NCBI GenBank assembly: GCA_022708055.1
Contig: JAKIZK010000007.1
Coordinates: forward strand, 1 to 40,777
DNA length: 40,777 nt
Origin: Bacteroidota bacterium
GTDB taxonomy: Bacteria > Bacteroidota > Bacteroidia > Chitinophagales > Chitinophagaceae
Direction of reading: 5' to 3'
Part shown: piece after piece, positions 26,417 through 34,895 of the stretch
How the letters are laid out: each line of letters begins with the position of its first letter
How positions within the stretch are numbered: the stretch's first letter is position 1
Notes under the pieces: generated by a model
Database searches by the model: none
The model's input: only the letters and a program-made list of their open reading frames with translations
Told to the model about the DNA's origin: nothing
Position numbers and translations under genes: made by a program

Positions 26417-28885
26417 ATGAAAAAGTTTTTATTGTATGTAACCGGATTATTGCTGATGACCACAACAATGATGGCTCAGCAGGTAACCGGTGTGTTAAAA
26501 GACCAGCAAGGTAAACCCCTTGAAAAAGCCACTGTTTCGCTGCTGCATCAAAAAGATTCGTCCATTGTAAAACTGGTGACATCAAAAGACAATGGAAATT
26601 TTAATTTTTCGTCAGTTGAAAATGGCAATTATATTGTAAGTGCTACTTATGTAGGCTATGCACCGGTTTACTCAGCTTCATTTGAGGTAAATGGAAATGA
26701 TGTAAAAGTTCCGGATTTGATACTTGTGAAGAACACAGAAAGCCTGGGAGCCGTTACCGTTACTGCTAAAAGACCGATGGTAGAAGTAAAGGCTGACAAA
26801 ACAATCTTAAACGTAGAAGGCACCATCAATGCAACTGGTTCTGATGCGCTGGGATTGCTGCGCAAAAGTCCGGGTGTGATGGTTGATAAAGATGATAATA
26901 TAAGCCTGGCAGGAAAGAACGGTGTAAGAATTTATATTGATGGAAAACCTTCGCCCTTATCAGGAACCGATTTGACAAATTATCTGAAATCAATTCAATC
27001 GGCACAGATAGATGCGATAGAATTAATTACCAATCCATCGGCTAAGTATGATGCTGCCGGAAATGCAGGCATCATCAATATCAAATTAAAAAAGAATAAA
27101 ACATTTGGTACCAATGGTTCGGTAAATGCAGGGTATAGTATCGGTGTATATCCCAAATACAATGCGGGAATCAATTTAAATCATCGCAATAAAAGTGTCA
27201 ATGTTTTTGGCAGTTATAACTTTTCTGATAATAAGCGGAACACCATCTTTGATATGTACAGAAGCATTGGAGATACTTTATTTAATGGACATACTGATGC
27301 AGATTTTATTGCCAGATCACATTCCTTTAAAACTGGTGCCGATTTTTATATTAACAAAAAAAGCACTTTTGGTGTATTGGTAAATGGGAACTTTACCGAG
27401 AATAGTTTTAATAACAACAGTCGTACACCTATCTCTGTAAAATCCACAGGTGTAGTTGATAGAATTTTAGTAGCGAAGAATACGAATAATATGAATGCCA
27501 ACAATGCAACTTTTAATGTAAACTATCGCTTTGCAGATACTGCCGGTCGTGAGTTGAATATTGATGCTGATTATGGTATTTACAGAAACAAGGGGAATCA
27601 ATTACAACCCAATTATTATTATGACGCAAGTGGTAATAATTTAATCAGTTCCGTTTTTTACCGATTCATCAGCCCGACAGATATTGATTTGTTTACGGTG
27701 AAGGCAGATTATGAGCAAAATTTGAAAGGGGGCAGACTTGGTTTTGGTGCCAAAACCTCAGCCATCAACACGGATAATAAGTTTAACCGTTACGATGTAA
27801 GTCAACTACACCCTGAGCAAAAAACATTGGATATTGCCCGTAGCAATCAGTTTGACTATAAAGAAAACATCAATGCGGCTTATATAAATTATAATAAGCA
27901 ATTAAAAGGTGTGATGTTTCAAGTTGGTGTAAGAGCAGAGAATACAGTATCAAAAGGCACTTCTTATGCTTTAAATCCTGATGGAAGCATTAATACATCC
28001 AATCCTCAGATATTCAAAAGAAACTATATTGACCTGTTTCCCAGTGCGGCCCTTACCTTCAATAAAAATCCAATGAATCAATGGGGGCTTTCATATAGCC
28101 GCCGTATTGACCGCCCTGCTTATTCTGATTTGAACCCTTTTGAGTTCAAATTGGATGAGTATTCTTATATGAAAGGAAATACCAATCTGAGACCTCAATA
28201 CACCAATATCATTTCATTGACGAATACATACAAGTATAAATTGAATACTTCTCTGAGCTATAGTCGTGTAAATGATGTATTCACGCAAATTGTGGATACG
28301 GCAGAAAAATCAAAAAGTTTTACGACGCGTAAAAACCTGGCAATACAGGATGTAATTGCGATGAACATCAGTTATCCGTTTATGTATAAAAGCTATATGG
28401 CATTTGTAAACTTAAGTGGAAACTATTCTCATTATAAAGCTGATTTTGGAGGTGGCAATCGAATTGTAGATCTCAAAGCTGCAACCTTCAATATTTACAT
28501 GCAACACAGCTACACTTTTGGTAAAACAAAAGTATGGACAGGCGAAGTGAGTGGTTGGTACAACTCGCCATCTGTTTGGGAAGGAGCATTTAAAAGCAAA
28601 GCCATGTGGACTGTGGATGCAGGATTGCAAAAGAAAATATTTAAAGGAAACGGAACATTTAAAATTTCTGTTTCAGATATTTTCTTTAGCATGAAGTTTA
28701 GCGGCTATACCAATTTTACAGGTCAGTATTTAAGAGCCAGCGGTAGTTTTGAAAGCCGCCAGTTTAAAACTGCACTTACCTGGAGGTTTGGCAACAGCAA
28801 AGTTAAAGCTGCACGTCAAAGAGCGGATGCACTGGAGAATGAAAAGAAGAGAACGCAAAGCAGTGGAGGTTTTGGCGGACAGTAA
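26417..28885 (+). CDS. TonB-dependent receptor with carboxypeptidase-like N-domain
   Basis: An 822-residue outer-membrane protein. The signal peptide ends near MMAQ. A carboxypeptidase D regulatory-like domain follows (about 21-100: VTGVLKDQQGKPLEKATVSLL). The plug region is about 110-225, with PGVMVDKDDNISLAGKNGVRIYIDGKP and IDAIELITNPSAKYDAAGNAGIINI. The remainder is a barrel of the OMP_b-brl_3 type ending in TALTWRFG, then a charged tail of about 25 residues (residues 798-822) that is unusual after the last strand. It has no SusD partner. By family it transports siderophores, metals or other small ligands; the substrate is unknown. It is preceded by the ArsR-SRPBCC operon, from which it is 220 bases away. 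Confidence 0.9.
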   Translation: MKKFLLYVTGLLLMTTTMMAQQVTGVLKDQQGKPLEKATVSLLHQKDSSIVKLVTSKDNGNFNFSSVENGNYIVSATYVGYAPVYSASFEVNGNDVKVPDLILVKNTESLGAVTVTAKRPMVEVKADKTILNVEGTINATGSDALGLLRKSPGVMVDKDDNISLAGKNGVRIYIDGKPSPLSGTDLTNYLKSIQSAQIDAIELITNPSAKYDAAGNAGIINIKLKKNKTFGTNGSVNAGYSIGVYPKYNAGINLNHRNKSVNVFGSYNFSDNKRNTIFDMYRSIGDTLFNGHTDADFIARSHSFKTGADFYINKKSTFGVLVNGNFTENSFNNNSRTPISVKSTGVVDRILVAKNTNNMNANNATFNVNYRFADTAGRELNIDADYGIYRNKGNQLQPNYYYDASGNNLISSVFYRFISPTDIDLFTVKADYEQNLKGGRLGFGAKTSAINTDNKFNRYDVSQLHPEQKTLDIARSNQFDYKENINAAYINYNKQLKGVMFQVGVRAENTVSKGTSYALNPDGSINTSNPQIFKRNYIDLFPSAALTFNKNPMNQWGLSYSRRIDRPAYSDLNPFEFKLDEYSYMKGNTNLRPQYTNIISLTNTYKYKLNTSLSYSRVNDVFTQIVDTAEKSKSFTTRKNLAIQDVIAMNISYPFMYKSYMAFVNLSGNYSHYKADFGGGNRIVDLKAATFNIYMQHSYTFGKTKVWTGEVSGWYNSPSVWEGAFKSKAMWTVDAGLQKKIFKGNGTFKISVSDIFFSMKFSGYTNFTGQYLRASGSFESRQFKTALTWRFGNSKVKAARQRADALENEKKRTQSSGGFGGQ

Positions 28886-28903
28886 TAATTGAAAAGATGT
28901 AGT

Positions 28904-28939
28904 TAAAAAAGAGGCAACTGTAATACGGGGCCTCTTTTT
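28904..28939. terminator. bidirectional intrinsic terminator
   Basis: AAAAAAGAGGC and GCCTCTTTTT pair around a 14-base loop between the convergent TonB receptor and cyclophilin genes. A- and T-tracts on the two sides make it usable in both directions. Confidence 0.8.
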
Positions 28940-28952
28940 GATTTGTATAATA

Positions 28953-29672
28953 TTAATCTTTATGTTTTTTCTTTTTTTCTTTTGCCCTCTTAATCAATGA
29001 AGCACTTATGATTTTTACGTCTGTTTCAGGCCGGTCGGGAGCAGTTGTTTTATTGGTAGGTACTGCAGCTATTTTATCTAATACATCAAAACCGCTGATA
29101 AGCTCCCCAAATACTGTATAGTTTTGATCTAAGTGTGGTGTTCCGCCCAGCGTTTTATAAACTTCCCTTTGGTCGGCAGGTATTTTTCTGCCACCTAATC
29201 TGGTGATTTCTACTTTGTCCAAATCTTCATCTGTAAAAACTTTTCCTTGTACTATATAAAATTGACTGCCACTACTTGCCTTTTGCGGATTATTATCACG
29301 AGCGGCAGCAATGACTCCTTTTTTGTGAAATAAACCCGGCTTGAACTCAACAGGAATAGTATAAGCAGGACCGCCATTGCCCAACATTTTACCATACTCA
29401 GCATTTTTACTTTCAGGATCGCCGGCCTGTATCATAAAATGATTGATGACCCGGTGAAAGAGAATACCATCATAATAACCCATTTTTACCAGCTTCAAAA
29501 AATTATCGCGATGCAGCGGTGTTGAATCGGATAATCGCACCACCATATCACCCATAGATGTTTCAAGCAACACATCTTTTTTATAATCTTTCTTTTTTAG
29601 GGTGGAGTCTTTTTGGCCAATCACGGTAACCGTTGTGATAGCCATTAAAAACAAAAGGGTAATTTTTTTCAT
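28953..29672 (-). CDS. exported cyclophilin-type peptidyl-prolyl isomerase
   Basis: A 239-residue periplasmic foldase. An N-terminal signal peptide (ending near VIGQ) is followed by the cyclophilin domain, with GILFHRVINHFMIQAGDP, GSQFYIV and TVFGELISGFDVLDKI. The FHRV-x4-F-MIQ motif includes the catalytic Arg. A central insert of about 20 residues (VFTDEDLDKVEITRLGGRK) lengthens the domain relative to bacterial minimal cyclophilins. The very basic tail (KRAKEKKKKHKD) is notable. It lies 22 bases downstream of a small conserved protein in the same direction, probably in one operon. Confidence 0.93.
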   Translation of the reverse strand: MKKITLLFLMAITTVTVIGQKDSTLKKKDYKKDVLLETSMGDMVVRLSDSTPLHRDNFLKLVKMGYYDGILFHRVINHFMIQAGDPESKNAEYGKMLGNGGPAYTIPVEFKPGLFHKKGVIAAARDNNPQKASSGSQFYIVQGKVFTDEDLDKVEITRLGGRKIPADQREVYKTLGGTPHLDQNYTVFGELISGFDVLDKIAAVPTNKTTAPDRPETDVKIISASLIKRAKEKKKKHKD

Positions 29673-29694
29673 TTGAAAGTTTTAAAAATTATTT

Positions 29695-30039
29695 TCAGAA
29701 TTCATGGTTTTCAAAATAAAGTAAAACATGGTCTTTTATAAAATTTTCCTGTTCTATTGCAGACAGTTCGGGCAGTGCTTTTATTTGCCTGAAATGTGGC
29801 CAGCCATCTTCATCAATCCTTTCTATTTCATAATAACCGGATGAAGCAAGTAATGAACAAACGGCAATATGCATTAAATCCTGTTTCTGCTCTTTGGTAA
29901 ATTTTTCTTTAATATCACCAAACTCCTGAATGCCAATCAGAAATAATATAGTTTCCAAGTCGGGTTTTTTGCCAAATCGTTCTACCAGTTTGGCTTCCAG
30001 CGTCCACCACCTTTGTTGTATATCGTCGTTTACCAGCAT
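29695..30039 (-). CDS. conserved hypothetical protein
   Basis: About 114 residues from the ATG at 30039 (MLVNDDIQQRWWTLEAKL). An upstream ATG at 30111 would add 24 Cys-rich residues that look unlike protein sequence. A TATCTTTG box lies four bases before 30039, arguing for the shorter form. I do not recognise a domain. The chain is helical and acidic, with WWTLEAKLVERFG, LIGIQEFG and HIAVCSLLASSGYYE segments and no signal peptide or membrane span. It is the first gene of a unit with the cyclophilin and is divergent from serS. Confidence 0.72.
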   Translation of the reverse strand: MLVNDDIQQRWWTLEAKLVERFGKKPDLETILFLIGIQEFGDIKEKFTKEQKQDLMHIAVCSLLASSGYYEIERIDEDGWPHFRQIKALPELSAIEQENFIKDHVLLYFENHEF

Positions 30040-30043
30040 CTTG

Positions 30044-30051
30044 CAAAGATA
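30044..30051 (-). promoter_or_regulatory. -7-like box next to the start of the conserved hypothetical gene
   Basis: TATCTTTG on the minus strand (complement of 30044-30051) is an exact TAnnTTTG match, four bases from the ATG at 30039. No TTG element was found at the expected distance, so it may be fortuitous. Confidence 0.3.
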
Positions 30052-30119
30052 GCAGCCGGACTGTATGTTTTGGCGGTTACAATAATAGTTCGCAGCATCT
30101 AATTCAATCATAGTAATTA

Positions 30120-30148
30120 TTGCAAATCGGCAATGCCGGTTATCTTTG
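30120..30148 (+). promoter_or_regulatory. serS promoter
   Basis: TTG at 30120-30122 and TATCTTTG at 30141-30148 are 18 bases apart. The serS start codon is 26 bases downstream of the -7 box. Confidence 0.55.
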
Positions 30149-30174
30149 CGGCTAAAAGTAAATAATAGAGAAAA

Positions 30175-31446
30175 ATGTTGCAGTTACAAACGATCAGACA
30201 AAATCCTCAGGAAGTAAAGGAAAAATTGGCGATTAAAAATTTCAAAGAGTTGAGCCTGGTTGATGAAATTCTTCAACTGGATGAGCAAAGAAAAAAAATG
30301 CAATTGGAGTCAGACAATTTTCAGTCAAAAATTAATGCAGCTTCAAAAGAAATTGGTGCTTTAATGGCCAAAGGAGATAAAGGTGCAGCAGATGTAAAAA
30401 AACAAGAAGTAGCCTCATTCAAAAATGCCTTGCAACCCATTGCTGATGAATTGGCAACTACAGAAACTGTGTTAAACGAAAAATTAGTTTTGCTACCCAA
30501 TCTGCCTTCTGTATTGGTACCTGCCGGTAAAACACCTGCTGATAATGAGGTGGTACGAACAGGAGGTCAAAAACCGGTGTTGCCTGATGGTGCCGTTCCA
30601 CACTGGGATCTTATTAAAAAATATGACATTGTTGACTTTGAAACGGGTGCAAAGATTACCGGAAGTGGTTTCCCCTTGTACAAAGGGCAAGGCGCAAAAC
30701 TGCAAAGAGCATTGACACAATATTTTCTTGACTTTAATACTTCAGCCGGATATACCGAGTATCTGCCACCCTTGATGGTGAATGATGCTACAGCTTATGG
30801 AACCGGTCAGTTGCCCGATAAAGAAGGACATATGTACTATATGCCTGCCGATAATTTTTATATGATTCCTACATCTGAAGTACCGGTTACCAATATTTAC
30901 AGAGATGAAATTGTAAAAAAAGAAAATCTGCCAATAAAAATGACGGCTTTCTCAGCTTGCTTTAGAAGAGAAGCAGGCAGTTTTGGCAAAGATGTAAGAG
31001 GCTTGAACCGTGTGCATCAGTTTGACAAAGTAGAAATTGTTCAAATTGTGCATCCCGATAAAAGCTATGAAACGCTGGATGAAATGGTGGCACACGTAGA
31101 AAAATTATTAAATACTTTGGAGTTGCCCTATCGTATTTTAAGGCTTTGTGGTGGCGATATGAGTTTTGCTTCGGCACTTACTTACGACTTCGAAGTATAT
31201 AGTGCGGCACAAGAAAAATGGCTGGAAGTAAGTTCAGTATCAAATTTTGAGAATTTTCAGACCAACCGGATGAAAATTCGTTTTAAGGATGAAGACGGGA
31301 AATCAAAATTGTTACATTCATTAAACGGAAGCTCGCTAGCGCTGCCTCGCATTGTAGCTTGCCTTTTGGAAAATAATCAGGCCAGTGATAAAATAAATTT
31401 GCCGTCTGTATTACATTCTTATTTTGGAAAAGCTTTCATTTCTTGA
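30175..31446 (+). CDS. serS: seryl-tRNA synthetase
   Basis: A cytoplasmic class II aminoacyl-tRNA synthetase that charges tRNA-Ser and tRNA-Sec. An N-terminal coiled-coil arm (about residues 1-110) binds the tRNA long arm. The catalytic core has the TSEVPVTN serine-binding loop, motif 2 at CFRREAGSFGKDVRGLNRVHQF and motif 3 at GSSLALPRIVACLLENNQ. At 423 residues it is the normal length. A cytochrome-like gene starts 35 bases downstream with its own -7 box. Confidence 0.97.
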   Translation: MLQLQTIRQNPQEVKEKLAIKNFKELSLVDEILQLDEQRKKMQLESDNFQSKINAASKEIGALMAKGDKGAADVKKQEVASFKNALQPIADELATTETVLNEKLVLLPNLPSVLVPAGKTPADNEVVRTGGQKPVLPDGAVPHWDLIKKYDIVDFETGAKITGSGFPLYKGQGAKLQRALTQYFLDFNTSAGYTEYLPPLMVNDATAYGTGQLPDKEGHMYYMPADNFYMIPTSEVPVTNIYRDEIVKKENLPIKMTAFSACFRREAGSFGKDVRGLNRVHQFDKVEIVQIVHPDKSYETLDEMVAHVEKLLNTLELPYRILRLCGGDMSFASALTYDFEVYSAAQEKWLEVSSVSNFENFQTNRMKIRFKDEDGKSKLLHSLNGSSLALPRIVACLLENNQASDKINLPSVLHSYFGKAFIS

Positions 31447-31452
31447 AAACAT

Positions 31453-31460
31453 TATATTTG
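31453..31460 (+). promoter_or_regulatory. -7 promoter box for the first cytochrome gene
   Basis: TATATTTG at 31453-31460 matches TAnnTTTG exactly and lies 21 bases before the ATG at 31482. It suggests the cytochromes can be expressed independently of serS. Confidence 0.4.
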
Positions 31461-31481
31461 AAAGCTAAAAAACCAAGTAAA

Positions 31482-31865
31482 ATGAAACTTACAAAAATTC
31501 TTGTTTTAAGTCTATTGATTGTAACCGCATCCTGCCATCGTAAAATTGCGCCTGATGGCGATGGCACAATGGGAAAAAGCGAAAGAAAGGAAAAAGAATC
31601 GGAAGGCAAAACAGAAAGCAGGGATGAAAAAGATCCTACATTTAACACTACGCCTACTGATATGGGTACTAGGCCTAAGGAGTCATTGGAAATGGGCAAA
31701 ACGGTATTTGTTACAAAATGCACAAAGTGTCATGAAGCAAAAACTCCGGGTGCTTATACTAAAGACGAATGGACAAATATTCTGAAAGCAATGATTCCAA
31801 AAGCAAAATTGAACGATGTGGAAAGCAAAAGCGTTACAGCGTATGTAATGTCTAATGCAAAATAA
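31482..31865 (+). CDS. small c-type cytochrome lipoprotein (copy 1)
   Basis: 127 residues with a signal peptide and lipobox (LIVTASC, Cys18). A charged Lys/Glu-rich linker (about 30-65) leads to a single-haem domain. The haem motif is C80-TKC83-H84 and the probable Met ligand is M104, in MIPKAKLND. The protein should be a membrane-anchored electron carrier facing the periplasm. The frame opens at 31443 inside serS, but ATG 31482 gives the proper signal peptide. The next gene is a clear paralogue: the stretch around W-x3-IL-x2-MIPKAKLN-x7-V-x-AY-x3-NA is shared. Confidence 0.85.
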   Translation: MKLTKILVLSLLIVTASCHRKIAPDGDGTMGKSERKEKESEGKTESRDEKDPTFNTTPTDMGTRPKESLEMGKTVFVTKCTKCHEAKTPGAYTKDEWTNILKAMIPKAKLNDVESKSVTAYVMSNAK

Positions 31866-31926
31866 TATTGCTTAATAGGTTTTTAAACTTTGGGGCATCT
31901 GCTTTATCATATATTCAATGGATATT

Positions 31927-32256
31927 ATGAAAAAATGGGTGCCCTTTTTATTTTTAGTAGTTGCCTGCAACAGGCAAACAATTCCTGTTATCACAAACAG
32001 AGAGGCAGAAAAACCAAAAATTGACAACGAAATTTATCCGCCGGCCGGAACTGTAAAGGAAGATGTAGTAGAGGGGAAATCTATTTTCACCAATCGCTGT
32101 GGACGTTGTCATGGGTTACCCGATCCTGCATTGTTTCAAACATATAAATGGGAAACTATATTGATGACAATGATACCGAAGGCAAAACTAAACCAGGAAC
32201 AAGCGATGCATGTAAGAGCTTACATTTTGCAGAATGCAGCTAAGAGCCGGCCTTAG
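31927..32256 (+). CDS. small c-type cytochrome lipoprotein (copy 2)
   Basis: 109 residues from ATG 31927 (MKKWVPFLFL); an alternative ATG sits at 31918. The lipobox is LVVAC with Cys14. The haem motif is C58-GRC61-H62 and the likely Met ligand is M82 within MIPKAKLN. It lacks the long charged linker of copy 1 but shares the C-terminal half closely, so the two arose by tandem duplication. It lies about 60 bases after copy 1 and overlaps the 3' end of the convergent alkane hydroxylase gene by 17 bases. The redox partner is unknown. Confidence 0.85.
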   Translation: MKKWVPFLFLVVACNRQTIPVITNREAEKPKIDNEIYPPAGTVKEDVVEGKSIFTNRCGRCHGLPDPALFQTYKWETILMTMIPKAKLNQEQAMHVRAYILQNAAKSRP

Positions 32257-33292
32257 AAATTGTTTTTATTTTTCTATTCATAATATAAAACCAAACGGGA
32301 GGCATTAATGCCAGCAGCATCATACCGGGATAGCCGGTGGGCATTTGAGGTGAATGATTGTGATGCCGCAGCACCTGATATTTACGACTTGCCATATAAT
32401 GATGATCGCTATGCCTGCTCAGTTCAAATAGCATAATTCTTCCAATGATATGATTACTGTTCCAGCTATGCTCAGGCATGGCTCTCTCAAATTTACCGTT
32501 ATCGATTTGCTTTCTTTGCAATCCATAATGCTCAATATAATTTACGGTTTCCAACAGTAAAATGCCAATAGCAGCGGCTGCAAGAAAACATAGCAATACA
32601 AAGCCACCAAATACAAAATAGATGACTGCGATAAATGATATTTGTATGAACGTGAACTGTATCATTTCATTGCTAAGCGAATAGATTGGTTTGTTTTTTT
32701 TCTTCATTTCTTCGTTGGCAATATTCCAGGCACTGAGGTAGCTGAAAATAATGGTACGGAAATAAAATAGATAAACGGGCTCGCCCAATCGGGCACTGCT
32801 GGGATCATCGGGTGTGGCCACCCGTTTATGATGGCCTTTGTTGTGCTCAGTAAAAAAGTGCATATACAAAGAAGTAAGCAAAAGTGCTTTTGCTAAAAAT
32901 TGTTCAATCCGGTTAACCCGATGGCCCAGCTCATGGCCTACATTAATGCCAAAAACACCACAAAGCAAACCCATCACCCATATTCTTCCGGCTATTTCCA
33001 GGTATGTAAGTTCATCATTTTTCAAAGAGAATAAAAACGTAATGAGTGCATAGTATTGGCAAATGACAACGATATAAAGCAAGATGTCATAACTTTTGTC
33101 GTGACGGGCTATTGCTTCTTCAGCTTCAGTTAAGTTGCCGGCATTGGGCTTGAAGCAAAGTTCCAAAACAGGAATCAGCACCCAGGCAAAAAGCAAGGGT
33201 AGCCCAATTGTCCATCCGTTTGCATGAAAAGAGTTGATGGCTCCGATAAAAATGATAAAAGGGATTAAAAATTTTATAAAACGCAGCCGCAT
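32240..33292 (-). CDS. alkB: AlkB-type membrane alkane/fatty-acyl hydroxylase
   Basis: An integral-membrane di-iron oxygenase of 350 residues. The eight-histidine signature is present: H120-ELG-H124, E149-H150-NKG-H154-H155, NYIEH255-YG, and R293-H294-SD-H297-H298. Six or so hydrophobic segments surround it. Family members hydroxylate the terminal carbon of medium-chain alkanes using rubredoxin as electron donor; no rubredoxin is fused or adjacent. A fatty-acid or lipid hydroxylase role is equally possible in this phylum. A TATTTTTG box (complement of 33309-33316) lies 16 bases upstream. It runs convergently into the second cytochrome gene with a 17-base overlap. Confidence 0.9.
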   Translation of the reverse strand: MRLRFIKFLIPFIIFIGAINSFHANGWTIGLPLLFAWVLIPVLELCFKPNAGNLTEAEEAIARHDKSYDILLYIVVICQYYALITFLFSLKNDELTYLEIAGRIWVMGLLCGVFGINVGHELGHRVNRIEQFLAKALLLTSLYMHFFTEHNKGHHKRVATPDDPSSARLGEPVYLFYFRTIIFSYLSAWNIANEEMKKKNKPIYSLSNEMIQFTFIQISFIAVIYFVFGGFVLLCFLAAAAIGILLLETVNYIEHYGLQRKQIDNGKFERAMPEHSWNSNHIIGRIMLFELSRHSDHHYMASRKYQVLRHHNHSPQMPTGYPGMMLLALMPPVWFYIMNRKIKTISKAGS

Positions 33293-33308
33293 ACTTTGTA
33301 GATTCTTT

Positions 33309-33316
33309 CAAAAATA
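33309..33316 (-). promoter_or_regulatory. -7 promoter box for alkB
   Basis: TATTTTTG on the minus strand matches TAnnTTTG exactly and lies 16 bases before the alkB ATG. No good -33 element was seen. Confidence 0.4.
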
Positions 33317-33418
33317 GAAAATATGCAGGTTGTTTTTTCGTTTTACGTCTTTAAATTGAATGGCAGATTAAACTTATTAGTTGATAATCAGTCACAGTAA
33401 CCATAAAATGTTTGCTAC

Positions 33419-34885
33419 ATGTCATTGAACAATCAGTTAAAAAATCAGCACCTGATGTGGCGTGCTGGTTTTGGCCCGGCTGTAGAGCAATTGGGCGATT
33501 TATCTAAATACACCCCCAGACAATTTTACAAAGCATTAGTTAAAGCATCTGAAAAAAAACCGGAGTACATCAATGCTGCCAGCAACTATCTGGATGGATT
33601 GTATAAAGGAATTGAAGATGCGGGAAGGATGCAGAAAAAGGAAATGAATGCAACGGATAGAAAGCGTTTTCAACAAGAGAACCGAGAAAGCATTCGCAAC
33701 CTGAACATGTTGTGGTCGTATGAAATGGTGAACAGTGCTGCACAATTGCGAGAGAAGATGGCATTCTTCTGGCATGGTCATTTTGCCTGTCGCAATTTGA
33801 ATATTTATTATCAACAAGGGTTGTTGGATGTATTAAGAAGAAATGCACTTGGAAATTTTGGAACCATGCTAAAAGAAGTTTCCAAAACGGCGGCAATGCT
33901 CAATTTTTTGAACAATCAACAAAACAAGAAAGATCATCCCAATGAGAATTTTGCAAGGGAAGTAATGGAATTGTTTACACTGGGAAGGGGCAATTATACC
34001 GAAGATGATATTAAAGAAGCTGCCAGAGCTTTTACCGGATGGTCATCAAATTTGAAAGGTGAGTTTGTATTCCGTCGTTTTCAACACGATGCTGGTTCTA
34101 AAACCGTTTTAGGAAAAACAGGCAATCTGGGAGGAGAGGATGTATTGGATATATTATTGCAACAAAAGCAAACTGCCCGATTTATCACCCAAAAAATTTA
34201 CAAATATTTCGTAAATGAAAATATTGATAAAGAAAGAGTAGAAAAACTTGCTGATAAATTTTATAATGACGGTTATGATATTGGAAAACTGATGGAGGAA
34301 ATTTTCACCAGTGAATGGTTTTATGACTCTAAAAATATCGGCGCAAAGATTAAATCTCCAATTGAACTGATGACCGGCATTCAAAGAATGTTGCCCATGA
34401 AGTTTCAACAAGATGAAGCTTTGATGCTGATGCAAAGAGCACTGGGGCAAATATTATTTTATCCGCCCAACGTAGCAGGCTGGCCGGGTGGCCGCACCTG
34501 GATTGACAGCAGTACACTGATGCTGCGTATGCGTTTGCCGCAAATGTTTGATGACAAAGATGAATTTAATGTAAATCCTAAAATGGATGACGATCAAATG
34601 ATGGGTCAAAATATGAAACTGAATAAAGGCTTTGAAAAAGGGAAAGGAAATGCAAACGTAAACAGACCATTAATCGTAGATATTGACTGGAAGCTTTACA
34701 ACAGAAACTTTGAATCGGTTCCCCGGGAATCCTTGATGAGCAGTATCAATAATACATTATTGCAAGTGAAAAGTCAGGTAAAGCCTGAAACTATAAAACA
34801 GTTTACTGATAATAGTGGCAGAGATAATTTTATTAAAACCGCTACGATTCAAATAATGAGTACACCCGAATATCAATTATGTTAA
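33419..34885 (+). CDS. DUF1800 family protein
   Basis: A 488-residue protein of the DUF1800 family. Typical segments include HLMWRAGFGP at the start, REKMAFFWHGHFAC, NENFAREVMELFTLGRGNYTEDDIKEAARAFTGW (near 180-210), VAGWPGGRTWIDSSTL (near 355-370) and a C-terminal QIMSTPEYQ. No signal peptide is visible. Such proteins almost always sit next to a DUF1501 gene, as here, ten bases apart. The function of the pair is unknown. An imperfect -7 box (AATGTTTG, 33407-33414) lies four bases before the ATG. Confidence 0.92.
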   Translation: MSLNNQLKNQHLMWRAGFGPAVEQLGDLSKYTPRQFYKALVKASEKKPEYINAASNYLDGLYKGIEDAGRMQKKEMNATDRKRFQQENRESIRNLNMLWSYEMVNSAAQLREKMAFFWHGHFACRNLNIYYQQGLLDVLRRNALGNFGTMLKEVSKTAAMLNFLNNQQNKKDHPNENFAREVMELFTLGRGNYTEDDIKEAARAFTGWSSNLKGEFVFRRFQHDAGSKTVLGKTGNLGGEDVLDILLQQKQTARFITQKIYKYFVNENIDKERVEKLADKFYNDGYDIGKLMEEIFTSEWFYDSKNIGAKIKSPIELMTGIQRMLPMKFQQDEALMLMQRALGQILFYPPNVAGWPGGRTWIDSSTLMLRMRLPQMFDDKDEFNVNPKMDDDQMMGQNMKLNKGFEKGKGNANVNRPLIVDIDWKLYNRNFESVPRESLMSSINNTLLQVKSQVKPETIKQFTDNSGRDNFIKTATIQIMSTPEYQLC

Positions 34886-34895
34886 ACTTCTGAAT

